NCBI GenBank assembly: GCA_963669265.1
Contig: OY769916.1
Coordinates: 744,001-808,000 of the forward strand
DNA: 64,000 nt
Reading direction: 5' to 3'
Origin: SZUA-547 sp963669265
GTDB lineage: Bacteria; Pseudomonadota; Alphaproteobacteria; Rhodobacterales; Rhodobacteraceae
The notes under the pieces were generated by a model. It worked only from the letters and a program-made list of their open reading frames with translations, did not search any database and was not told the DNA's origin. The position numbers and the translations under genes were made by a program. Positions 1 to 7,924 of the stretch are shown here, in pieces. How positions within the stretch are numbered: position 1 is the first letter of the stretch; every line of letters begins with the position of its first letter.

Positions 1-1
1 T

Positions 2-331
2 GAAAGCTATCAGTTCTTCCCCGTGTTTGAGTTCTACCCGAGCATGGATATCGACAACGTGCGGGTGTTTCTGGCCATCACCGACAGGATCATGGCGCTC
101 GCGATCCTGATGGCCGCCCCCGCGATGATCGCGATGTTTCTCTCTGAGTTTGGTCTTGGCCTCGTCAGCCGGTTTGCGCCGCAGCTCAACGTCTTCTTCC
201 TGGCGATGCCGGTGAAAAGCGCGGTCGGGATCCTGATGCTGATCCTCTATATCAAACTACTGCCTGAAATCTGGGATGACGAGTTCGCCGCCATGGTCAC
301 CCATATCGGCCTGTTGCGCAGCATTTTCTGA
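2..331 (+). CDS. sctT: SctT, T3SS inner-membrane export apparatus protein (5' end outside window)
   Basis: This is the C-terminal part of an SctT/YscT/SpaR export-gate protein. The reading frame is open from base 2 and ends in TGA at 329-331, so about 109 residues are seen and the start lies upstream. Two long hydrophobic stretches are visible (ALAILMAAPAMIAMFLSEF and the later AVGILMLILYIKLL), separated by the loop GLVSRFAPQLNVF, which is typical of the SctT C-terminus. In the family SctT forms the export-gate pore with SctR and SctS. The stop overlaps the sctU start by one base (TGATG), so the two are translationally coupled. Identification rests on these motifs and on sctU following directly. 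Confidence 0.88.
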   Translation, partial: ESYQFFPVFEFYPSMDIDNVRVFLAITDRIMALAILMAAPAMIAMFLSEFGLGLVSRFAPQLNVFFLAMPVKSAVGILMLILYIKLLPEIWDDEFAAMVTHIGLLRSIF

Positions 332-1389
332 TGGCCGACAAGACCGAACCGCCGACTCCCAAAAAGCTTCGCGACGCGCGAAAGAAAGGGCAGGTCGCGA
401 AGAGCAAGGAGGTCTCTTCGGCCTCTCTTCTGACCGTCGTTTTCGCCATGCTGTTCGCATCGATGCCGCTTTATGTCGAAAAGATACGCGACATGATCCT
501 GGCGCCGTCGCACCTCTACAAGGCTGACTTCCACCTGGCTGCGAATGTCCTGCTTCAGGTTATCGCCGTGTCGGCCCTTTCGATCTTTGGACCGATCGTA
601 GTCGTCGTCGCCGTCGTCGGGGTCGTCGCCAACATGGCTCAGGTCGGATTGCTGTTCACCACATCCTCGCTGAAGCCGAAGCTCAGCAACCTCAACCCCG
701 GCTCGGGGCTGAAAAAGATCTTTGCGCTCAAGAACCTGATCGAGTTCATAAAATCGACGCTCAAGATCTTCTTTCTCTCGACGCTGATCTTTCTGGTCGT
801 GAAAGGCAGCATCCACGAGTTGGTGAAAATCCCCCATTGCGGGCTCGGATGCATCTTTCCGGTTTTGGGCAAGCTCTTCTTTAACGTGATGATCTATACG
901 GTCGCCGCCTTCGTGCTGGTCGCCGCTGCGGATTACGTGTTTCAGAAGTGGCAGTTCACCAAGGACCAGAAAATGTCCAAAGAGGAGATCAAAAAGGAGT
1001 ACAAAGAGAGTGAGGGCGACCCCCATGTTAAGGGGAAGCGAAAGCAATTTGCCCAGGAGCTCATACAGTCCAATGAAGACGCTGGCGTCAGAAAGTCGAA
1101 GGTCGTCGTGACCAATCCAACCCACCTCGCCATCGCCCTCGATTACCGCGAAGGGGAAACTCCGCTGCCGATCGTCCGCGCGATGGGCAAGGGTCTTCGT
1201 GCCAAGCGTATTGTTGAGATCGCTGAGGAGGAGGGCATCCCGATCATGCAGAACATCCCCCTCGCCCACGGCCTCTTCGAAGAGGGCAAGGTCAACCAGT
1301 ACATCCCCGTCGACCTGATGGCGGAAGTCGCGGAAGTGCTGCGCTGGGTGATCGAGATGGAAAAAGAAAACGATCCCAACCAGAACTGA
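331..1389 (+). CDS. sctU: SctU, self-cleaving substrate-specificity switch of the T3SS
   Basis: This 352-residue protein has the normal length of the SctU/YscU/FlhB family. The N-terminus is basic (KTEPPTPKKLRDARKKGQ) and is followed by four hydrophobic segments between about residues 30 and 205. A charged cytoplasmic domain comes next with the autocleavage motif NPTH at residues 262-265 (VVVTNPTHLAIALDY). Cleavage between Asn and Pro is known in the family to switch export from early to late substrates. The start overlaps the sctT stop. The gene converges on sctL with only 15 bp between them, so it closes a plus-strand export-apparatus operon whose other members are upstream of the window. 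Confidence 0.96.
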   Translation: MADKTEPPTPKKLRDARKKGQVAKSKEVSSASLLTVVFAMLFASMPLYVEKIRDMILAPSHLYKADFHLAANVLLQVIAVSALSIFGPIVVVVAVVGVVANMAQVGLLFTTSSLKPKLSNLNPGSGLKKIFALKNLIEFIKSTLKIFFLSTLIFLVVKGSIHELVKIPHCGLGCIFPVLGKLFFNVMIYTVAAFVLVAAADYVFQKWQFTKDQKMSKEEIKKEYKESEGDPHVKGKRKQFAQELIQSNEDAGVRKSKVVVTNPTHLAIALDYREGETPLPIVRAMGKGLRAKRIVEIAEEEGIPIMQNIPLAHGLFEEGKVNQYIPVDLMAEVAEVLRWVIEMEKENDPNQN

Positions 1390-1404
1390 CGCGCCAGCGC
1401 GGAT

Positions 1405-2025
1405 CTACTTGCTCTTGAGCCTGTCCCGCATGGCCCGCTCGATCGCCTCGATCTGCTGGTCAATGCTCGCATCGACCACGCCGATTTCGGTTTGCAGCCT
1501 GCACCCGCCCTTCGGCAACCCCTTGTCGCCGACAACCTCAATAAACCCGATATCGCCGCTGTCCTTCAGGATCTCGCCAATTCGCGCACGCACTTCGTCC
1601 TGTACCTTTGGACGGACGGCGACGGTTACACGCTCCTCATTGCGAACCACCTGCAAGGCGTTGCGCGCGGCGAGAACCACCGTGTCCTCTTCGGGAAAGT
1701 CGCCGAGGATCTTGCGCAGGCAGATCATCACTGTCTTCGCAACGGCGCCCTCGGCCGTCGCAAGATAGTCGACGGAGCGCGTGACGATGGTCAGCATCTG
1801 CTCGGCGATCTCCACCTGCGCGTTGGCCATGCCTTCCTGAAAGCCGCGCTCTTTTTCAGCCTCGTACGCCTGTTTCGCCTCTTCGACGATCCGCGCGGCT
1901 TCGGCCTCGGCTTCGGTCAGGAGGTCCTGAGCCGCCACACGCAAGGCGTAGTCTTCTTCGCTGATAATCCGGCGGCCCGGCTCTATTTCAGCCCGCTCCG
2001 GGTCTAATCGAACAAAGGAAGCCAT
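1405..2025 (-). CDS. sctL: SctL, T3SS ATPase stator
   Basis: This 206-residue protein matches the SctL/YscL/HrpE family, the peripheral stalk that links the SctN ATPase to the cytoplasmic sorting platform. The N-terminal part holds a long charged alpha-helix rich in Ala and Glu (EAEAEAARIVEEAKQAYEAE, about residues 38-60). A globular C-terminal domain follows (IGEILKDSGDIGFIEVVGD, then GGCRLQTEIGVVDASIDQQI), which is the conserved FliH/YscL C-terminal pattern. It is the last gene of the minus-strand ysc-like operon and overlaps sctK by 22 bp. Its partners SctN and SctQ are not in the window. Confidence 0.9.
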   Translation of the reverse strand: MASFVRLDPERAEIEPGRRIISEEDYALRVAAQDLLTEAEAEAARIVEEAKQAYEAEKERGFQEGMANAQVEIAEQMLTIVTRSVDYLATAEGAVAKTVMICLRKILGDFPEEDTVVLAARNALQVVRNEERVTVAVRPKVQDEVRARIGEILKDSGDIGFIEVVGDKGLPKGGCRLQTEIGVVDASIDQQIEAIERAMRDRLKSK

Positions 2026-2675
2026 TGCGGCAGGAACTCCTTGACGACGCGCCGTGTCACTGGCGGAAGGGCCTCACTGTCCGGCTCGCCCGCCGCGGCG
2101 GGCAAATCGGCCTTCAGGCTCTTGGACATACCATGGGGCAACTTCAGCGCCAATCGCGTCAGATAGGACGTCTCCGCCGACGCCCGGGGTGAGATCGAAT
2201 ACGCGGCGCCGATTTGCATGAACCGCAACCTCGGCTCGCTGATCTCGGGCTCATAACTAAAATCCGGCGGCGCGCCCGCAAAAGATGTCCTCTTGGTCGC
2301 GTAATCCAGCGGACCGGCGCCGACAACCCGCCTGAGCGTGGCGATCTTCGACCCGTCCAACTGATTTCGAAGCTCTGCGCTGCGCAGGGCCGCGCCGACA
2401 TAAAGAAAAAGGCTCTCCAGATACTTCCCGTCCAGCAAGGCCAGTCGCGCCCGGGGCTCGCTGAAATCGTCATAAAAGGCCGCGCCGAGGTCAAACGTAT
2501 CGATGAGATAGCGGGAAAGCCGTCGCCCCGCCTGAGGCCTGTCGCTCAGCGCTTGATAGATCTCGCCATGCGGCAGGGTCGGGCGCCAGCTTTCGTGCAG
2601 ATACCCGGCGGGCGCCAGATTGAAGTCGACCATCTCGCGGGTAAGCGCGCCGGAAGAACCTTCGCCGTCAGCCAT
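2004..2675 (-). CDS. sctK: SctK, T3SS sorting-platform protein
   Basis: This 223-residue protein lies between sctJ and sctL, exactly where yscK lies in Yersinia. SctK family proteins connect the SctD ring to the SctQ pods below the injectisome. The sequence is soluble, with no signal peptide or membrane segment, and family members have low sequence conservation. The N-terminus (MVDFNLAPAGYLHESWRP) fits the YscK pattern of a short N-terminal motif followed by an alpha-helical body. It overlaps sctJ by 8 bp and sctL by 22 bp. Assignment depends mostly on position and length. Confidence 0.75.
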   Translation of the reverse strand: MADGEGSSGALTREMVDFNLAPAGYLHESWRPTLPHGEIYQALSDRPQAGRRLSRYLIDTFDLGAAFYDDFSEPRARLALLDGKYLESLFLYVGAALRSAELRNQLDGSKIATLRRVVGAGPLDYATKRTSFAGAPPDFSYEPEISEPRLRFMQIGAAYSISPRASAETSYLTRLALKLPHGMSKSLKADLPAAAGEPDSEALPPVTRRVVKEFLPQWLPLFD

Positions 2676-3447
2676 CCGGTGTCGCGACGTCCTGTTTCTC
2701 AGACCGCCTCAGCTTTAGGAACAGGAAGACGTTTCCGGCGATCAGCAACAGCATCAGGAATGCGATAGCGCCACCGAACTGCGTCAGCGAGTCCGTGGAA
2801 TCGCGCGTGTAGCGAATGCCCATCACCTCTTCCAGCGGCGGGCCAGAGGCTTTCACGCGCGGGGATTGCTCCGCCTCGAACAAGGCCACAACCACGTCGT
2901 CGTAATTCAGGCCCTGGACGCTGTTCTGCACCAGCATCTTGATCTCGGGAATCTTGTCCTCAAGGTTGATGCCGGGACGGGTCTTGATGAAAACCGAGGC
3001 GGTCGATCCGCCGGGCGCATCCTCAAGCGGATGCTTTTCCGGAACAATCACATGCACACGCGCGGTGATCACGCCGTCGATCTGCGACAGCGTCTCAGAG
3101 ATCGACTGCGACAGGCCGTAGATGAACCGGACCCGCTCCTCCAGCGGAGAAGAGATCAGCCCCTGCTGCTGGAACACCTGTCCGAGATCATTGAATGTGT
3201 CGCGCGGATAGCCGTTTTCGTTGAGAATCTCGATCGCCGCGGCGAGATCCGCGGACTCGATCATCAGCGGCACGCCCTCTTTGGTGGCCGGGCCCTTCTC
3301 CGCATCAAGATTATAGGAGAGCAGGAGAGCGACCATATCGTTGCTTTCCTGTTCGGTCAGGCCGGAGAACAGCTCCACCTTGCACGCCGAGAGAGACGTG
3401 ACGAGCGCGGCCATGCAGAGCCAGCGAGCGATTTTACGGTAATGCAT
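2668..3447 (-). CDS. sctJ: SctJ, T3SS inner-membrane ring lipoprotein
   Basis: SctJ/YscJ/PrgK of 259 residues, forming the inner ring of the basal body. A lipoprotein signal peptide ends in the lipobox LSAC at residues 19-22, after a basic n-region (HYRKIARW). The YscJ/FliF fold follows, with EVELF-type and DAAAIEILNENGYP-like ring-building motifs and the conserved segment around ITARVHVIVPEKHP. A single C-terminal membrane helix (AIAFLMLLLIAGNVFLFLKL, near residue 230) ends in a short basic tail. The gene follows sctI by 25 bp and overlaps sctK. Both the sequence and the order make this a secure call. Confidence 0.96.
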   Translation of the reverse strand: MHYRKIARWLCMAALVTSLSACKVELFSGLTEQESNDMVALLLSYNLDAEKGPATKEGVPLMIESADLAAAIEILNENGYPRDTFNDLGQVFQQQGLISSPLEERVRFIYGLSQSISETLSQIDGVITARVHVIVPEKHPLEDAPGGSTASVFIKTRPGINLEDKIPEIKMLVQNSVQGLNYDDVVVALFEAEQSPRVKASGPPLEEVMGIRYTRDSTDSLTQFGGAIAFLMLLLIAGNVFLFLKLRRSEKQDVATPDG

Positions 3448-3472
3448 CAGCCTCGTGACTCCGGCAGATTGA

Positions 3473-3937
3473 TCAGCTTGCTCTCATCAGCTTGCTTACT
3501 TCCTGAGTAAGGGCTGTCGCCTGGTTCATCAACAGCGTAACCATCATACTGGAATGCTGAAACTCCATCGACAACTGCATCAGCCCGTCGATCGAAATAT
3601 TGCTATCGCCCTGCGCAAGCTCCATCTTGTCACGAACGTCGTTCCAGTTCTCGCGCATGTCCTGAAGTTCGCCCTTCAGCACTTCGCCAACGGTCGGCGG
3701 CGGCAAGGCCTCAGCCGGTCCCGGCTGAATCACCCATCCGTTGGTGTTGTTCACTTCTGTCGCGACATTGGCGTTATCCGCCTGCGCCACGCGGATCTCA
3801 TCAGATTGCAACATCTCCTCAAACTGCGCCTTGGCAGCCGGATCAGCCGGATTGGGCTCCGGTTCAACGCAACAACCGTGCCCGGCGTTCAGTTCGATTT
3901 GAGGGCGTGCGCCATAGGCGCTGACAGGTTCGATCAT
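3473..3937 (-). CDS. sctI: SctI, T3SS inner rod protein
   Basis: This 154-residue protein fits the SctI/YscI family, whose C-terminal helix polymerises with the needle base. The conserved part is the last 60 residues (SIDGLMQLSMEFQHSSMMVT, then LLMNQATALTQEVSKLMRAS), a Met-rich amphipathic helix ending near the C-terminus, as in YscI and PrgJ. The N-terminal half is variable and contains a CC pair (residues 22-23) and a Pro/Asn-rich linker. The gene lies directly upstream of sctJ, as in Yersinia. A ribosome-binding site (AGAGAGCGG) precedes the ATG. Confidence 0.85.
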   Translation of the reverse strand: MIEPVSAYGARPQIELNAGHGCCVEPEPNPADPAAKAQFEEMLQSDEIRVAQADNANVATEVNNTNGWVIQPGPAEALPPPTVGEVLKGELQDMRENWNDVRDKMELAQGDSNISIDGLMQLSMEFQHSSMMVTLLMNQATALTQEVSKLMRAS

Positions 3938-3996
3938 CGTACCGCTCTCTAAAAGTCGAACGGGCCGGGAAACACCCCAGCCCGGATTCGAGTGCT

Positions 3997-4365
3997 CTAC
4001 GTATGGAGAAGCCCCTCGGCGATCGTTGTGGCGTCGCTGTCGGTGCCGGCGTCGATCACGCTTTGCAACACCCGGTCGCGCTCCGCGCGATTGCCCGAGA
4101 AATGATGCGCCAGACCCAGAAGCGTTTTCGCCCGGACATTTTCCGCATCTTTCGAAAGAATGTCGACGAGCAGAATGGCCGTCGCCTCTTCGACCCGGCC
4201 CGTATGCAGATATGTGCTGGCCCGCAAGATCTTGACCGCCGGGTCGTCTGGAGAAAACGTGTTCAGCGCGTCCACGATCTCGCCAGCGGCTTTGGATTGC
4301 CCATAATGCCCGGCAAGCTGTGCGGTATGCGCCAAAATCTGCATCGTTTCGTCATCAACCGACAT
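3997..4365 (-). CDS. yscG: YscG-like TPR chaperone of the needle subunit
   Basis: A 122-residue all-helical protein with tetratricopeptide-like repeats (e.g. AVKILRASTYLHTGRVEEAT, then VRAKTLLGLAHHFSGNRAER). Length and pattern match YscG/PscG, which together with YscE holds the needle monomer unpolymerised in the cytoplasm. The gene sits directly downstream of the needle candidate, as in Yersinia. A GGGAGAA ribosome-binding site lies upstream of the ATG. Function is inferred from fold pattern and position; a generic TPR protein is the alternative. Confidence 0.7.
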   Translation of the reverse strand: MSVDDETMQILAHTAQLAGHYGQSKAAGEIVDALNTFSPDDPAVKILRASTYLHTGRVEEATAILLVDILSKDAENVRAKTLLGLAHHFSGNRAERDRVLQSVIDAGTDSDATTIAEGLLHT

Positions 4366-4422
4366 GTAGTTCTCCCAGATTCACGTCTATGCAACCAATT
4401 GCGTCAGACGGCTAGCCGCGTG

Positions 4423-4662
4423 TTATTGCGGTACTTTAATAGCCTGAGCTTCTTTCATCATCATGCTCATTACCGAGTTCATCAGCTGCAGCTTGATCTG
4501 CTGGCTCAGCATATAGGACTGAGTTTTCTGCGCCGTCGCCATCAGGTCTTCGATCGACTGGCCGGTATAGGCGCTAAGCTCGGTGTTGTTCTGCGCTTCC
4601 TGCGTTTCCATCACGTCGGTGACGTCGGTCGCGCCGGATGTATTAACATTCATGTCGGTCAT
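4423..4662 (-). CDS. sctF: SctF, probable T3SS needle subunit
   Basis: A 79-residue protein in the yscF position, between the YscE-like and YscG-like chaperones. The start is set at 4662 because AAGGAG lies seven bases upstream of that ATG; a longer frame to 4707 has no such site. The size equals that of needle proteins (about 80 residues). The sequence is helical, with a C-terminal amphipathic half (QSYMLSQQIKLQLMNSVMSM then MMKEAQAIKVPQ) ending at the stop, as needle subunits do. It is unusually rich in Met. The assignment rests on size, helical layout and synteny; residue identity to YscF is low. Confidence 0.7.
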   Translation of the reverse strand: MTDMNVNTSGATDVTDVMETQEAQNNTELSAYTGQSIEDLMATAQKTQSYMLSQQIKLQLMNSVMSMMMKEAQAIKVPQ

Positions 4663-4664
4663 GA

Positions 4665-4922
4665 TTACTCTCCTTTTTCGCGTTTCGCCTTCGCTATCAT
4701 TGAACATGTACCAACGACATTGGCAGAAGTCAGAAGCGCAGAATGGACGGTTTCCAGACGCTTATAGTCCGCCGGCGAAACCCCCGCATCCATCGCGCTC
4801 TTCACCGCCTCCGCCTTCCGGCCAATTCTGGCGACGGCCGCGTTGCGCACGCCCTCGTCATCCTCGGCCACGGCGCGGTCGATCAACTCGATCGCTGGAA
4901 CTGCATCATACTGATCTGTCAT
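4665..4922 (-). CDS. yscE: YscE-like needle co-chaperone
   Basis: This 85-residue helical-hairpin protein lies between sctD and the needle gene, as yscE does. The segment AGVSPADYKRLETVHSALLT resembles the YscE/PscE second helix pattern (Gly, a turn, Tyr, then a helix with a conserved Ala-Leu). In the family YscE and YscG form the heterodimer that caps the needle monomer. The start overlaps the sctD stop by four bases (ATGA), so translation is coupled, and the gene ends two bases before the sctF start. Position is stronger evidence than sequence here. Confidence 0.68.
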   Translation of the reverse strand: MTDQYDAVPAIELIDRAVAEDDEGVRNAAVARIGRKAEAVKSAMDAGVSPADYKRLETVHSALLTSANVVGTCSMIAKAKREKGE

Positions 4923-6574
4923 GGTTTCTCCTTGATACGATATACATATTCTTCATTTCCCGCCATCAGGATCATGCGGTCAAGCTTAACCTCTTTGACG
5001 ACCGCCCCGGTAGCCAAGCGATCACCTACCCTTAACAGACCTCCGTCCGACAGCAGGGCGATATTTTCTCCATCAGACGACAGGACCACGCCGATAAGCG
5101 AGATCTGAGGTCGTCCGATGACGGGATCTTCAACTGTCGGCGGCGGCTCCACCGCAGGCGCGGGCCCTCGATCCGGCAGCGCGCTGACGCCGATCTGAAT
5201 GCGCGGCCGCCCCCGGGATTGCTCAACAAATTTCTCACCGACGTCACGCCAAATCCGGGCCTGCGACGCGGTCAATTCCCCTTCGACGCGGATCTGATCC
5301 CCGACAACCGAGGTCTTTAACCAATCCGTTAGGCCCGCCTCCTCAATGTCATGCACCATGATAGCACGCCAGTCTCTGAGGTCGGAGCGAACAAAGCGAA
5401 GATCGGCGAGCCCCGGAACGTCGCCTTCCAGGCGCCGTCTCAACACGCTCTTGTCAACCTGGGGGCCCAGGAAACCGTCAATCGTAATCTGGCCCTTGCC
5501 CTGATATCGCACCACGAGATGATCTTCGTAATTGGACTCCGGCCACGTGACCGAGGCGAGGGTGATCCGCACCGCCTCCATCATCCGCTCGACGACCCGG
5601 ACCCGGTCGTCAACCACGATGCCCGCGCCTTTCAGCGCCTCATCCAACGCATCTCTTTGATCTTGCGTTTCGACCAGACCGGTCAGCCGCAAACCGCCAT
5701 TGGCGTCGACGATCAGCTTGACCTCGGCGAGCTCCATCCCCGCGAGAATCTCGCGCGCGCGGGTTTCTGGCTCAACGACGGCTTCGCCCGAAACGCCAGT
5801 TCCGGTATTGTCATCCGAGGGAGAAAAAACTTGTTCGTAAAGTACAAATATAACTGCGATCACCGCAACAGCGGCCATAGCGCCCAGCATCCTCTTTCGG
5901 GACCCGGCCGGAGCACTGGCGGCGGCTTGCGCGGACGCCGCGGGCGTCACCTCGGCTTCAGCGGTTCGGGGCGCGTCCTCCGCCGTTTCGGCGGCCTCCG
6001 CTTCGTCTGAAATCGCGGCGGCGTCTTCGGTAGTTTCCGCATCAGCCGGTTCGCCATCACCATCCTGTTCGGGCGCTTCAGCCCCTTCAGGGGCAGTTTC
6101 GGCTTCCGAATCAAGCTCTTCGACGGACATCTCATCCGCTGCGCCGACGTCAGCTTGACCTGGGTCCGGCTCTGGCTCTGGGTCCGGCTCAGGGCGCTGC
6201 ATCGGGTCGGGTATCGGCACAGACGCCCAATCAGTCGCCTCGTCGCCCATGCCAACCACGAGCATGCCAACGACCATCGCTGCGGGCATCTCCAGCGGAG
6301 CGCCCTCGCCCGGTTGCAGAACCTGATCCCCGACGACGACTTCGCCCTCAAGCGCCTGAACGGATACGTCTCCGTTCGATATCGTCAAGGACACGTGGCT
6401 CGATTTCAGCGATCCATCCGCCAGAACGATGTCCACGTCGTCGCCGCTGCCGAGGACATAGGACGCCGAGCGCAGAGGCATTTCCGCGCCCCTTTGCACG
6501 CCGGAAAGGACCCGAAGCACAATTGTGCTCTCGGCCTCTACAGCGAACGCGTCTTCAGGGTCCTGGTGTATCAT
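4919..6574 (-). CDS. sctD: SctD, T3SS inner-membrane ring protein with FHA domain
   Basis: About 551 residues from the ATG at 6574; a TTG two codons upstream is the alternative start. The domains are, in order, a cytoplasmic FHA-like domain (about residues 15-115, with YVLGSGDDVDIVLADGSLKS and a following SHVSL), a linker of about 100 residues very rich in Glu, Asp, Ala and Pro (about 125-225), one membrane helix (MLGAMAAVAVIAVIFVLYEQ) and a periplasmic part with repeated BON-like ring-building modules. The family forms the outer of the two inner-membrane rings and recruits SctK through its FHA domain. The acidic linker is longer than the linker I know from YscD (about 420 residues). The upstream neighbour is a CesT-type chaperone rather than the secretin gene. 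Confidence 0.92.
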   Translation of the reverse strand: MIHQDPEDAFAVEAESTIVLRVLSGVQRGAEMPLRSASYVLGSGDDVDIVLADGSLKSSHVSLTISNGDVSVQALEGEVVVGDQVLQPGEGAPLEMPAAMVVGMLVVGMGDEATDWASVPIPDPMQRPEPDPEPEPDPGQADVGAADEMSVEELDSEAETAPEGAEAPEQDGDGEPADAETTEDAAAISDEAEAAETAEDAPRTAEAEVTPAASAQAAASAPAGSRKRMLGAMAAVAVIAVIFVLYEQVFSPSDDNTGTGVSGEAVVEPETRAREILAGMELAEVKLIVDANGGLRLTGLVETQDQRDALDEALKGAGIVVDDRVRVVERMMEAVRITLASVTWPESNYEDHLVVRYQGKGQITIDGFLGPQVDKSVLRRRLEGDVPGLADLRFVRSDLRDWRAIMVHDIEEAGLTDWLKTSVVGDQIRVEGELTASQARIWRDVGEKFVEQSRGRPRIQIGVSALPDRGPAPAVEPPPTVEDPVIGRPQISLIGVVLSSDGENIALLSDGGLLRVGDRLATGAVVKEVKLDRMILMAGNEEYVYRIKEKP

Positions 6575-6592
6575 CGACAATCCGAGACTTTA

Positions 6593-7042
6593 CTATGGGT
6601 ACAATATCTGTGCGCTCATCGGAGCTTGATAGCGCGCCTGAACCTGCCCCGTCTCCAGTTGGCTCGACATGAATGCGATCGAATTCACAAAAGCGCCGAG
6701 CGCCGCTTCGAACTCATTCAAATCGATCCGGTTGGCGCGCAACGTTCGGAACATCGTCAGAGATTGGTTGTCTTCGGTGATCGATAAAACGTCTTCCCCC
6801 TTGCGCGCCTGCGCAAGTTGCAGCTTCATCAACCGTTCAAGAACATCCTCGGCCTCTTCCCGTCGCGACGGCAGCGCCGTCAGGTCAGACTCGATGTAGA
6901 TGGCGGATCCCAGCTGCGACAGACTGACCTCATGGCGACCATCGAAGATCAGATGCACCTTGCCTTCCTCGTCGCGCTCCGATGCCGAGATGTCGCGGCG
7001 CTCAGACCATTCGGTTAGAAAGTTTTCAAGTTCACCCGCCAT
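6593..7042 (-). CDS. CesT/YscB-type T3SS chaperone
   Basis: This 149-residue acidic protein has the alternating strand-helix pattern of class I T3SS chaperones. A first helix (LENFLTEWSERRDI) is followed by strands (KVHLIFDGRHEVSLS and SAIYIESDLTALP), a middle helix (EDVLERLMKLQLAQARKGED) and a C-terminal helix (FEAALGAFVNSIAFMSSQLE). It is the first gene of the minus-strand operon and lies 18 bp upstream of sctD. In Yersinia the chaperone YscB lies near this place, with yscC between it and yscD. It may therefore serve a YopN-like gatekeeper, but no such gene is in the window and the client is unknown. Confidence 0.6.
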   Translation of the reverse strand: MAGELENFLTEWSERRDISASERDEEGKVHLIFDGRHEVSLSQLGSAIYIESDLTALPSRREEAEDVLERLMKLQLAQARKGEDVLSITEDNQSLTMFRTLRANRIDLNEFEAALGAFVNSIAFMSSQLETGQVQARYQAPMSAQILYP

Positions 7043-7303
7043 TTAAGAGACCCGTTTGTTCCGAACTACTGGCGCAAGGTCCAGACAATATGGGTATCAT
7101 AGGTCCATCGTACCAGCAATTCGGACGATAAACGGACGTCCTTCATCCATTACGTCAATTAGAGACCCTTGTCGTTGGAGCTTGCTTATAGTGTCCTGCT
7201 TACAGGGTGAGTTCGTTGGGCGGATATCCCGCATTCGCCCCTGAGTAGCAAAAATGTAAAAATTTCGCTGCGCGCTATAGGCTAATCTGGAGGTGGCTCC
7301 TAT
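7043..7303. promoter_or_regulatory. Divergent promoter region of the two T3SS operons
   Basis: This 261-bp gene-free region separates the minus-strand ysc-like operon from the plus-strand anti-sigma/translocon genes and must hold promoters in both directions. On the minus strand ATCGTCCGAATT (7118-7129) lies 76 bp upstream of the chaperone start. It is followed 18 bases later by TATGAT, a possible -10 element. The same core recurs in two other T3SS promoter regions. On the plus strand GGAGGT lies before the ATG at 7304, within a short GGAG-GTGG-CTCC inverted repeat that could weakly mask it. No known sigma-factor consensus was recognised with certainty. Confidence 0.55.
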
Positions 7304-7732
7304 ATGACTGAGACCGCGTCGGGGGGCGAAGAACTTCTAGTGAAAATCCGCGCCGATATATCCGAGATTGGACCGTTACTTGAAAAAGTCACGGAGTTTC
7401 TTGGAGCGCGGCAGATCTCAGACGACATTCGCCGCCGCGTAATGCTCTCGATCGAAGAGATTACAGTGAACGCGATCGAGCATGGCGGGCAGCCACAGCG
7501 TTCGATCGAGATCGCGGTGCGCCTTGCCGCCAGCCGGATCTTGGCGGCGGTCTCTTACCACGGAGCGGAGTTCGACCCTACGACGCCGCGCGCCAATCCG
7601 AAATCTCCAGAAAAGATCCTGGCGGGTGAGTTGGGCGGGCACGGATTGTTCCTGACCCAACAGGTCTCAGATCGTGTAGAATACGCGAGGGTGACCGGGG
7701 TGAACCAAGTGAAGTTGGAGTTCGTCGTATGA
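7304..7732 (+). CDS. RsbW/BtrW-like anti-sigma serine kinase (degenerate ATP site)
   Basis: A 142-residue single-domain GHKL ATPase of the RsbW/SpoIIAB type (HATPase_c_2 pattern). The N-box is intact (SIEEITVNAIEHGGQ, about residues 48-62) and the G2 box is present (GGHGLFLTQQVSDRVEY). The G1 box normally reads Asp-x-Gly-x-x-Phe-Asp-Pro but here reads YHGAEFDP, so the adenine-contacting Asp is Tyr. RsbW-like BtrW controls the Bordetella T3SS by partner switching with BtrU and BtrV; that is known, whereas the role here is inferred from position upstream of the translocon genes. No STAS-domain antagonist, PP2C phosphatase or sigma factor gene is in the window. Confidence 0.8.
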   Translation: MTETASGGEELLVKIRADISEIGPLLEKVTEFLGARQISDDIRRRVMLSIEEITVNAIEHGGQPQRSIEIAVRLAASRILAAVSYHGAEFDPTTPRANPKSPEKILAGELGGHGLFLTQQVSDRVEYARVTGVNQVKLEFVV

Positions 7733-7924
7733 ACCGACTCGCCCGGCAGTCCGGATTGACTTTTCGTAGTGCACGGTCGGGATCGCGTACGACCCAAAAA
7801 CAGCAAGCGTTTGAATCGGACCGGCATCGTCCAGTTTTCGTCCAGCGGTGGAATCGCTGGATGTTTAATTGAATGTCGAACACACGACGCAGTTCCAAAA
7901 AAGCAAAGATAGGGAAGCGGAGAA

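Noticed and set aside
247..1269. A 340-codon minus-strand frame opposite sctU
   Set aside because: It mirrors the secure sctU gene and has shadow-type composition.
7733..7924. A HrpL-type (GGAACC-N16-CCACNNA) promoter before the LcrG-position gene
   Set aside because: GGAATC is present but no CCAC-type element at the right distance; only a short CCAGCG/CGCTGG hairpin is visible.
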